A stretch of DNA of 64,000 nucleotides, taken from assembly GCA_019914995.1 (NCBI GenBank), contig CM034133.1:8698495-8762494 (forward strand). The letters are read 5' to 3'. The notes under the pieces are model-generated. The model was not told the origin of the DNA. It was given only the letters and a program-made list of their open reading frames with translations, and did not search any database. The stretch is from Acanthochlamys bracteata (lineage: Eukaryota; Streptophyta; Magnoliopsida; Pandanales; Velloziaceae). This document shows positions 29,221 to 38,999 of the stretch, in pieces. The position numbers were made by a program, and so were the translations under genes. The first letter of the stretch is position 1. Each line of letters begins with the position of its first letter.

Positions 29221-32200
29221 CAAGAAAAGAATTCAACATAAAGAATGGGCATAATTTTAGAAATAAAATGTTATTACAGAAAATAACATTAGAACCATAG
29301 GAGTTTTGTAGTTTACCCTCCGTCAATAGAACCTGGCCTATAAGATCCATCAAGAGGAACACCAGAATGACTATCAACCTTAAATGTTCTTGTCCTTCTA
29401 GATAGAGATTGCGAAGTACCCATTGAAGATGCAACTGCAGTTGCTGTTGGTACTTCATCATCCTTCTCACACATATTTAAGCTTGTGGAACTGAAAAATC
29501 ATGAAAGCCACATATAAAGAACTGACATTCAGAAACTGGAAATCAAAGTATACAACCTATAATTGCTGAAACATTCTTATACAGATAACAGCAGCACTAC
29601 AGTGACATAGTCTGCTCACTACTGAGTGATTATCTGCTTTATAGGAACTGCTAGTCAAGTGAGTTGAGCAGAGAGATATGCACTCATGAAATGTTCTTTT
29701 CAAGAAAGCCTTACAAAGTTTTAATCAGATCTTAACAGATTGGTATGGACCCAGAAAAGACAGCAAAGCCAAGATATAGGAGGCTATAATTAAAATTTCC
29801 AAAAGTCTGCCCTTGCTTAGGTATTCCAGGGTATTAGACTGGACTTTTTCATTTTAAGCATTGTCACTGTTTGAGGACACCTGTTATGTCAGTCACTTTC
29901 AATCACCAACAACAGGTGAAAGCAAAAGTTTCCTATGTGCTTACTTTTTTTTTAACTTTTTTGTTCCTCCTCACAAGATGAGCTTGCTTTCCTAGTATTT
30001 TGGCTCAAATTGACAAAAACACACTTTATAACTCAGAATTTAAGATCCACACATAAGAACTGCTGTCCTGCTCGAGATTTTCTTGCCTAGTGATCAAATG
30101 CTTATGCGTTATCAGTTTCTCAATACAGCTTGTACTAGTAAAAGAAATAGTGATGACACATAAAAGCACCAAATGGTGATGATAGTAGTGATTGAATTGG
30201 ATCTTATCTACTGTCTCAGAATAAGTGGCGAAAAGGGTAAGATGTCTCTCTATGAGAGGGTGATACCAAAATCAGAAAATCCAGTGGAAAGCTAGAAATC
30301 TCCCAAGAAGGAAATACCTGTATTCACCCTTATTATAAAGATGATTATGCAGATCATCCAGTACTATATAAAATAATTGCCCACGCAATTTCGTCAGTTC
30401 GGACCTAACATCTTGAAGAGCGCCCACCTGAAACATTCAATCTGCTTAAATAAGGAAACTCATGCACATATACGTCAATCATTCAGAAGGAAAAAATAAG
30501 GAACATTATTATGGACCAAATAAGGAACTCTAGACAGTTTCAAGATGCCTCAGCATTGTGCAAGTGAATGTATGTAACATAAGCATACTATCTAGAGAAA
30601 AGTATAGGCACTGTTTACTGGATAATATGTGATGAGAAAGCAGTAAGGATGGAGAGTGGGGAACAGCAAACTTGGAGAAAGCAAGGCTGGCCTTTAGGAG
30701 CTGCCGAGGAATGATTTTGGCAAGTAATTAGGAGCATATCCATGTCAAATAAGAAGAACAAAAACTTGGCAAGGCACCTCAATTAAGGCCAAGCTTGCAA
30801 CTGCAGTAAAACAAAGGATGCAAGACGAACAAGAGAAAGTGATCAAGACAAAGAAAGAAAGTAAGACATGTAGCACAACAATGGTGACGAATAAGCTCTA
30901 CAAGGATGAGGTGAATCTTGACAAAGAACTATACTCTAGTTTCTTTCTTTTCTTTAGAAATTTCATAATCTAGAATAACTTACATTCTAGTAAATATTTA
31001 AATAACACCCACGTTTGGTTCCCAAAAAAAAGGGAGATGAAGAAAAGAGATGCAGACGAGGACAGAAAGAGGCTGTACGAAGTAGTGTGTCCTACTTGTC
31101 CTCATATTTATTCACTTAGTACGTCTCTCATTTCTTTGCAATATTCCAACGCACTTCTTTCTACTTCTCTTTTGCCCCTCTTTGTTGATGCCCTTGCGCA
31201 GCAGCTTGATGCAAGTTAGCATCCCAATTTTGCCTCCAAAGGAACATATACCAGCCAACTGAGGCTACTCAAATGAGATAGATAGCTTGATTAAATTCTT
31301 CTAAACAAAAGCAGTCACCAAGGAGCTGCCTTTAACATGAGCCAGTCATCCCAGTTTAGCATATCCAGATGATCAGAACATGCTTTATATCTCGCAAGAA
31401 GTTGAAGACACTGTATATAATTGCAACTTTGTAATTTACATTTTATGTGGTCGGTAACTGTGGTGTCATTGACGCATTAGGACCCATCAGTTTTGAATTA
31501 GGCAAAATGCAGATGATCAGGTGCAAACTAGTCCAAGTATTCAACAATTCAAGCAAATAGCTGAAGAAAGTGCAAAACCAAACTCCTTAAAAATCAATTG
31601 CACAAAAGTATTTGGCCGAATGGTAACACTAATATTCCTTGTTACCAACAGCAATAAACCAAAAACATCATACAAGCATAAATCATGAAAAGTATGTATG
31701 AGAGCAGAGAAACAAGTCATATCCAAAGAATCAATTCTACACACAGTAAACACAAAATCACTGACCACTTGCAGGCCCTCTCTGTCAAGCATTCTTGTTG
31801 CATGAACATGCAATTGAACTGCAGCATATAATTGTTTCTCTGCAATAAGCTTCTCAATGCGAGCTGGCACCTAGAAAGGGTACACTGTAAAACATCAATA
31901 TAGGAGGTAACTGGCATCATTAATTTAAAAAGAAAAGAAGTCAAAAGAATTACAAAATAAAATTTGTAAGAAGGACGAGGTAAATTGGACACCTGTTGTT
32001 CCTAAACCTTCAGCCTAGTTCCACATCACACTGTCCCTTTAATCCCGAAAGCTTTCTTTTGTTGTGGCTTTAGTGAATGAAACAACAATGTATACAGGTA
32101 TGCTTGCCTTATAGGACTAGTTTTCTTTCCACGTGCTTTAGGTGAGAAAATTATCTAGAAAGGAATATTATTGGAAAATTAAATGCCTAACCATATTTGT

Positions 32201-33877
32201 AAACCATTTATAGTTATGATGAGACTATTTTATTAAATGGTTTAGTATTGCAAACAATTTTTAAAAAAGAACACTTTGCACATAATGAAGTCATTAATTT
32301 TTTCCATGAACTGTAAGTAACAAAGAAAACTGAGTACTCCTTATTTTTTAAAAATATTTTGTTTATTGAAGCTTTCATATATCAACCTAAAATAAGATAT
32401 TTAATTCTGCAAATTTTATATTCGAAGAACCACTTTTCAAAGATTTGTGTTTAATGTGACTTATTTAGGGTTATTTGTGAAACAAAATTCTCTAACATTG
32501 AAGACTTCACACACTTTACAGTAGTATTGACTTCGGAGAGGAATATAAGTGGAGCATAAATCATCCTTTTGACAGATATCAAATAATGAACTGAAGGAGT
32601 ATAAATCATCCTTCCAGAAATGTATCACATGACATCAAATAATGTAGGTTAATCCCATTTTTCTTTCTAACAAGAATGGCTAAATTGATGAGCATAGTTT
32701 GCAAAAATCCCCATCTCCAACAAATTAAACTTGCTTGTCTAATTAAAAGATTTACATCAAATCTAATCAAAATGATAACAAAAACTGATATAGGGGCATA
32801 CCTTGGCTACACCTTCGATTTGATCCAACAAACATAATATATGGCGCAATGTAAGAGATCTATACCACAACTGACGCAATTGCTTATTGCGTGCACCCAA
32901 AAGCTTTTTAGCATCTGCCATGTCTCCTTTTAAAATAGATATGCTTTCAGCAGATTCACTAAATAATCTCAAGATCTGGTAATGGAAAGTGTTAGATAAT
33001 CAGCTTGTTTACACCCAAATAAAATGTAGCAAATGAAACAATCTTCAGAAACAATCACAAAATTACAGTGAAAAAGAGAATACACTTAAAATTTCCAAAG
33101 TATAGGTTATGACTAACTTGAGAGTAGTTTTGAATTGCTTTATTGAAACCGCCATGATACGCATGCACAACTTCGTCGACAACATCCTCGATGATATCAC
33201 TCTGTTCTTTCAAAAACTGGACTTCACCTTCACGATCTTTTGATGTCAAAATATGGACAACATGTGGCAAAGAATCAAAACGTGCAGCTGCCCAACTTTC
33301 ATCAATTCTTGAGAGACCTTCTCTCAAGTACTGGTAAGTGAGAAAATGAAACAAAATTAGCTACAAGAAATAACACCAATATTCGGTTACACAAAACAAG
33401 TAAAATCATTGCAATTCAAAATCAATTCTTTACAAATTGTGGCCAAAAAAGCAACTTGAGCAAATGGCCAACTCCAAAGATTAGATGCATTTCAGGTAAA
33501 AGCACTTTATAATTCAATTATTAGGAGAGACATTAGAAGTCAAAAAGATCAATCAATCAATAAATGAAAGCAAGTCTAGTCAATGTCAAAAGCAACAAAA
33601 CCAAAGCCTTTACATTTTACCAAGAAACATGCCAATTTATAACATTCATGTGACACTCATCCTGTTATCCAAGTAAGCCACTAAATTCAGCCGCATTTTC
33701 TTCCTCCCTAAAAAATCGAGAAGAAGCCTTTCAAGGATTCTCTATATACAATTCTTTTACCAAATCTAGCAAAATTCAAGTATTTCCATACGGTTATGCA
33801 AATCAACTCACTTAGACACTTACCTCCTTGTCGGGAGGGATAGGCAATCCATCAAAAACACCCCCGGAATAGCTCAT
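17040..33877 (-). CDS. SEC8: Exocyst complex subunit SEC8 (EXOC4)
   Basis: SEC8 is a subunit of the octameric exocyst that tethers secretory vesicles to the plasma membrane. Coding exons (5' to 3' of the gene): 33824-33877, 33118-33330, 32802-32975, 31769-31870, 30318-30427, 29317-29490, 27584-27749, 27378-27484, 25986-26284, 25733-25899, 25417-25532, 24372-24439, 23708-23826, 23576-23625, 23390-23490, 22812-22945, 22627-22734, 20279-20473, 19736-19821, 18980-19169, 18825-18902, 18063-18164, 17822-17896, 17372-17464, 17241-17290, 17040-17127. They sum to 3,219 bases, 1,072 aa, near the ~1,050 aa expected. Diagnostic stretches are RFDSLPHVVHILTSKDREGE, EVVHAYHGGFNKAIQNYSQ, RNKQLRQLWYRSLTLRH, PARIEKLIAEKQLYAAVQL, LPTMFVDYRKCVQQAIS, DCLKVLRVEMQLETIYHLQ and the C-terminal KVKVPGREVPPDAQ. 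The intron between 17464 and 17290 has a GC donor. A 5' UTR intron precedes the start (acceptor at 33898, donor after 34166). Confidence 0.95.
20628..20760 (+). mobile_element. tRNA-derived SINE remnant
   Basis: A box-A-like tagcttaggtgtaagg (20633-20648) is followed 25 bases later by a box-B-like gggtataaatccc (20674-20686), close to the tRNA consensus GGGTTCGAATCCC. The unit ends in caagaaaaaa at 20751-20760, like an A-rich SINE tail. No clear target duplication was found. Confidence 0.45.
21195..21268 (+). repeat. 37-bp tandem duplication with short palindrome
   Basis: Two units start with tttgtccac at 21195 and 21232 and share gagtgga and ctcaatctacatc. In the second unit gtccacttgagtggac is a perfect 7-bp inverted repeat with a 2-base loop. 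Confidence 0.7.
21775..21865 (-). mobile_element. Possible tRNA-derived SINE head (minus strand)
   Basis: On the minus strand a box-A-like tagtggttatagg (21861-21849) lies about 35 bases before a box-B-like agtttgatctc (21813-21803). Spacing and order fit a tRNA-type internal promoter, but both boxes are degenerate. Confidence 0.35.
21988..22225. mobile_element. MITE-like inverted-repeat element in SEC8 intron
   Basis: The left end reads gtttgggagagcttatg and the right end, reversed, reads atttgggagtgcttatg. Subterminal parts also pair (ccagaaaag on the left, agcttttctg on the right). The length is about 238 bp with no coding capacity. The exact ends and target duplication are not resolved. 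Confidence 0.5.
22285..22372 (+). repeat. 44-bp degenerate tandem duplication
   Basis: Copies start with tccatatggc at 22285 and 22329. Both contain ttacatat/catacatat and catggat at matching offsets. Confidence 0.6.
28465..28880. mobile_element. AT-rich MITE-like element in SEC8 intron
   Basis: The block starts caaggttgttaaatcgtgatc and ends with sequence that reversed reads caaagtctcgatttaaatc. The inside is rich in short aagatcgta/aagattgcaa units on both strands. The ends look like an imperfect inverted repeat, and atagc occurs on both flanks, but I could not establish a convincing target duplication. Confidence 0.4.
29150..29221 (+). repeat. (GT)n and (GA)n microsatellites in SEC8 intron
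   Basis: A GT run (about 29163-29178) is followed by an uninterrupted GA run at 29191-29221. They lie just downstream of the exon 29317-29490 in gene direction. Confidence 0.95.
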
Positions 33878-34330
33878 ATCCTCTGTCAGCAGTAGCCCTG
33901 AGAAGACAGAACCATTTTTACTTTCATCAGAAATCAACATCAGGCATAGAAATAACTGAACAAAATCCAACAGCACTCAGTAACAGACATATACCAAAAT
34001 AGTTCGAACAATACCAACAGTTCAGAAGCAACCAACAGTACCATTACAATTTCCAGTAAACAATCACAGCATTAAAGAATCCGAAATTAGCAACACGTCG
34101 CCATGAACAAGATCATATTCACAGCCCGGAAAAAGAAAAGAATTCACATAAATTCAACAGTTACCTTCAAAGACCTACGAGAATTTCTGATTCATAATTC
34201 ACGGGGAGATCTCAATCTCAAAGAACGATCAGAAGAAAGAAATCTCAAATCTGAAACCTCGAAATTGAGAAAGATCAAAGGTCGTGAACAACCAAAGCGG
34301 ACAATTCCTGAGAAAATGTTTTATTGTACA
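33878..34330 (-). other. SEC8 5' UTR with an intron and a short upstream ORF
   Basis: Minus-strand reading shows an acceptor (tctcag) just before 33897 and a good donor (GAAG then gtaactg) after 34165, so a non-coding first exon probably lies from about 34330 to 34165. It contains a 7-codon upstream ORF at 34195-34175 (ATG to TAG, six residues). The transcript start was not determined. Confidence 0.5.
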
Positions 34331-35282
34331 ATTTAGTCCTTAATAAAATGATTTAATAATCTTTTTTCAAGTTGAAGTCTTTGAATGTTAAAAGTGAAAA
34401 CAGAGAATAAGGATCCGTTTCGTGAAAGGGTAGTCCAAGGTTTTGCATAAAATGTTAAAAGTCAAAGTTGAAGATAGAAGGGCCTCTTTCGCGAGAGGAC
34501 AATTCTATTGGCGAAGGCCCAACATTGATAACAAGATTATCAAGGACCTATACTGTAAACATAAGTTTTTATATTTACAAATTCAGCGCAGTATTGCCAA
34601 TTTGAGACCTAATTTCACTAAAAATATATTTTAAATATTCGTAATTGAGTTTTATAAAAATAAAATATAAAAAGTATAATTTTTTAAAAATAAGTTAGAA
34701 ATAGAGTTTGATTTTTATATTTCAATAATTTTTCAAAATGAGTTAAAAATTAAAAAATAAAATTATATTGAAAGATGTGCAAATAAAAAAATTAGAACTA
34801 AAATTTTACACATAAAAATAAAATTCTGAATTTTTTATATAAATAAAATATATAAACTATTCAAAATTTCATATGAGCTCCAAACGTATATTACTTTATC
34901 TATCTTTACAAAATCAGCTCATTTGTATGGTAAACAAAATATTAGGACCGAGTCTGTAAATATATTTAAAATAAAGAGCCTTGAATATCCACGCGAACAT
35001 AGGCACATCATTATACGAATTATACTTCACCTATACGAGGGCCTAATATTGCTAATTAATTTAAAGTAGGTAAGTATTGTAAATTCTCTTTCAAATTACT
35101 GCTATACCAATACGTCTTTGCAAATATGGTCCATTAGTACTTTTTTTAGGCTGGATTTGGTTTCTCAACTCCATCTATCAAAGTAAAAGCAGGACTTTTT
35201 CTCTCTTCACTGTTAGCTTGACTGCCCGCTGAAAACCAGGAAGAACAAGAAAACCAAGCAGGAAAAAGAACGAAGAAGAAGA
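34331..35282. promoter_or_regulatory. Divergent promoter interval SEC8 / RPB7
   Basis: This is the spacer between the probable SEC8 transcript start and the RPB7 ATG. A GGCCCA element lies at 34516-34521 (aaggcccaac), fitting the UP1/site II type of motif in plant housekeeping promoters. The AT-rich repeat copy B occupies 34680-34880. No coding sequence is seen. Confidence 0.55.
34680..34880 (+). repeat. AT-rich dispersed repeat, copy B
   Basis: This is homologous over about 200 bases to the minus strand of 4675-4890. Shared ordered blocks include atttcaata, gttaaaaatt, tattgaaa, gcaaataaaaaa and aactaaaatttt. Like copy A, it lies inside a divergent promoter interval. Confidence 0.6.
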
Positions 35283-38251
35283 ATGGTTTTTCACATAGTG
35301 TTGGAAAGAAACATGCAACTTCACCCGCGATACTTACGGGCCTCACCTCAGAGAAAAACTTGTGGCCAAGCTCATGAAAGATGTCGAAGGAACTTGCAGG
35401 TTTCTAAAATTTTCCTGATATTTTTCTTTTTTAGCTGTTTTAATTCTGTCTCTGTGATGGAAAAAGAAGTTAACTTTTGGAAGAATACTCCATCTAACTT
35501 TGAAATTTGTCTTAAAGATGTAATTTTTGGGAGCAAGATTTATTTTGGGAAGATCCAGGGAGGTTCTTGTCTCCTTTTGTTTGGTGGTGAAAAATGAGTG
35601 AAATTTGGAAGGAAGAAGATTGATTTCGGGAAGCTCTGTTTAGAGGTTTTGGCCTCGATTTGTAGGGGAGTTCGATGTTTGTGATGAGAAGGGCGATATC
35701 TTGAAGTTGGGATTGAGAAGAGTATTGTGGGAACAGAGATTAAAGTTGTGTTGTTTGTTAGGTGAGACGAAAATTAAATGGGACTCTCTATAGTTCTATC
35801 TTTGAAAAATATGCCTGTGGTGAAAAAAGCAGTATGGATAAAGCTGTTGAGAAAATTCTTTGTATGGCTTTCATTAGCTTAGGGAGCGTGGTATTTGTGA
35901 TAAAATATGTGATTCAAGAAGTTTGGATTTAAGAATGCATTGTCTGATCAGAGGCTTCGAGTTCTTTGATGTTCTTTGATGGTTCATATGAAATGGGGAG
36001 AAAACTTTTTTGATATACAAGTGTCTGTAAGGAATGATCAGAACTGAGATTTCCATTGATATTCCTCCAAATTCACATTGTTCTTCTTTCTTTTAATCTT
36101 CTTTCGTAATGTTAGAGAATCATCCCATTTACGTTAGAATCTGAATACGTGGCTTTACTTTACTGTCACTAACTAAAAACTTTAAAGTGTGTCTCCACTT
36201 GCTGAGAAGTACTTATTTTATCGTCCTATGCTCCATTCTGAAAGTAGTTACTACATAATTAAAATAATTACAAAGTTTGTAGAGGATGGTTAATAATTTA
36301 TCTCTTTATGGAGCAGTGGTCGACATGGGTTTGTTGTGGCTATAACTGGGGTGGAGGATATAGGTAAGGGGTTAATTCGCGAGGGAAATGGATTTGTTAC
36401 ATTTCCCTGTCAAGTACCAGTGTGTAGTTTTCCGTCCCTTCAAAGGTGAGATCCTCGAGGCTGTCGTTACCATGGTTAACAAGGCAAGAACTCCCCTAGC
36501 TATTGTCTGCACTATGTCAAATCCTTTTATTCAATGTAGGAAAGATTTTGTTTAAATTGATCTTACTGGGATTTGTGAATGCCTTGCAGATGGGATTCTT
36601 TGCAGAGGCCGGGCCTGTCCAAATATTTGTTTCTAATCATGTAGGAATATGGGCCCTCATGCACATTCATTGCTGTTTTTACAAGTTTCAGAAATTCTGA
36701 TAGCTCTGTCTGTTGGTTTGTTTCTGTCTGTTGCTTAGTTGATTCCCGATGATATGGAATTCCAGACTGGTGATATGCCAAACTACACTTCATCAGATGG
36801 TTCAGTAAGTTTATTTGCTGTTATTTTTTGTTCGGAAATATTTTTAGAACTTTTAGTATGAAATGTCTACCAAAGGGCACACATTTCTGCTGTGAGCTTA
36901 GCATTGTCTTGTCTCATATAAGAAGTCTACGAGTTCAAATGATTGCTGCATAGAAAAAAAAATTTATACATCTAGAGATGGTCTTATGACTGCATTCACA
37001 TAGTTCTAAGTAAATGGTACGAACCCCAGGAAAAGATAAATCTGTCTTTCCAAGTTCACACGTTGAGATGTGAATTTGGAAGGTGGCTTTTAAATGAAAA
37101 CTTTGGGAGGTCGAAATGATGTTTTTGCATTTTGTTCAAGATAAGATTCTTGGCAGAATAGGACCATGATTATTATTAAGGATTTTCTGGAAAATTATAA
37201 GTTAACTCAAGTTGCTAAACTCTAGAATAAAACCGATTTTCTTGCCATTGATCTTCCAATACATCCTTGCAAACTTTTGGGTGATTATGAAGCTTTCTAA
37301 TTTTATGGTTGTAGTTTGAAATTGAACTATAGAACTTTGTTCTCCAGAGTAAGCGTCATGGTTGATCTTGATAACGGACTACTTTTAGCTTTACGGATAA
37401 GTAGCAAAATAATTGCAATGTATTGGCCTAAAACTTTGTAGTGCATGCTGACAAGCTGAAGCCTATAATTGCTTGTTCACGTGATTTTATCCAGAATTTT
37501 ATCTAATTTGTAATTGTATTTTCCTTTCCTGGATGATCAGGTGGAAATTCAAAAGGATAGTGAGGTGCGCTTGAAGATCATTGGAACACGTGTTGATGCC
37601 ACAGAAATTGTATGCTCACTATGCTCCTTTTTGCCCATTTCAACTTTCCCTTCGATACTAAACCTCCGAATTCATTGCCATATGTTGCTGCTTTTTTTGC
37701 CCTTACAGTTTGGAGAAATCGATTACTTTGAATTTCTTAAAGTCACTTACTCTTTCACAATGCTAGAATAAGGGATTAAATTCATATTATGATAGTAACC
37801 CAGAAGAATCGCATTTGATCTGCAATCAAACCTCACTTTGAATTGGTGTTAGTCCATTGTTCATCAATCTCAAAAGATTGGATTACAAAGAAATAACTAT
37901 AATGAATAGCTAGCTGATCATGTGTTTTACATGATGGTGGTTCATATTTGTAGCTACACCAATACCGTCCAAATATTACAATTGATGAAATGATTTGATG
38001 TGCTTCAATAGAATTGAACTGCTATCCTTAATCTACATGCGAAGATATGTCGTATAATTACTAATTGTGTCATTGTACTACCTTCAATACGAGGAACTTA
38101 AAACATACCATTGAATGTGTATAGTTTTTTGCTGCTAGTTATGTTGGCTACTTTATGGCCTTACAATTTGCATTAGTGTTTGCAGTTCTGCATTGGCACA
38201 ATCAAGGATGATTTCTTGGGTGTCATTAACGATCCAGATGTTGCTACCTAG
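35283..38251 (+). CDS. RPB7: RNA polymerase II subunit RPB7, with two single-base frameshifts
   Basis: RPB7 forms the RPB4/RPB7 stalk of RNA polymerase II, which binds emerging RNA. Exons: 35283-35399, 36317-36483, 36590-36640, 36739-36804, 37541-37609, 38186-38251. The product starts [16 protein letters not shown] and continues [86 protein letters not shown] and [17 protein letters not shown]. Exon 1 has one extra base near 35336 (the conserved frame resumes at [18 protein letters not shown]). Exon 2 has one extra C in the CCC at 36405-36407 (it resumes at [11 protein letters not shown]). Without these two bases the length would be 177 aa, matching the family's ~176. Intron 2 has a GC donor (AAG then gcaaga). 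Introns are retained and the rest is well conserved, so sequence error is as likely as recent decay. Confidence 0.88.
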
Positions 38252-38999
38252 TTGAGTCTTTTAGACGAGATTTACTGCAGATATTTGCTTTGTTCGGCGT
38301 CGTGTGTTTCAGGCCTGGCACGATATGCGTCCTCCGAAAACACCGAAGATGGTTATGTTTGTAAAATGCAGCTCTAGCAGATGTTTTCTGATCGTTTGAT
38401 GTGTATGTAACTATGTACATCCTTACAAAATCATGCCTGGAAGCAAACAGTGTGGTGCACCACTGATGTCTGAATTAAAGCAAACTATGTACATCCTTTT
38501 AATTTGAAGGAATGCAACTGCATTCTTTTCTTTGTATGAAACTTTTCTCAGGTATGAACCAAACTTTATATAAGAAAATGTTTCTGAGGACACTGTCAAA
38601 GTGATATTAATACTTAAAAGTAGAGTTCATGAGAGGTTCTATGTTTTTGCAAACTTCATCTGACGATAGCCGATACAGCTGATGACCATCAACGTCAAGT
38701 AACTCTGACAGCCAAATATAATCCCCAAAGGCTTTGTTTCAGATCCTGAACTATAATGCAGCTCTGTAAGAAACCTTGAAAACAGCTTCTTGGTTCTGTA
38801 GCATAAACTAAACACGGACGCATGACATTACCATAGGCTTCCAGATTGCAAGCTTTTGAGCTTAAGTAACAACATTGCTGCATTGGAAATATCATAAAAA
38901 TCAATGGTCGATAGAGTTCTACATGAGCAATTGGTGTTGTCATTGAGCATGGGAAAGATACAACTCCAGCATGCAAACTTTGCTGGTTCCTTCAACGGC
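38252..38999. other. Convergent intergenic interval RPB7 / LSM5
   Basis: This holds the 3' UTRs of RPB7 (to the right) and LSM5 (to the left). I saw no further gene. The short open frames on the minus strand here lack family resemblance. Confidence 0.5.

Noticed and set aside
28982-29470. Long minus-strand open frame with Leu/Ser repeats
   Set aside because: It is a read-through of a SEC8 exon into an intron, and the repeats come from translating the GA/GT microsatellite.
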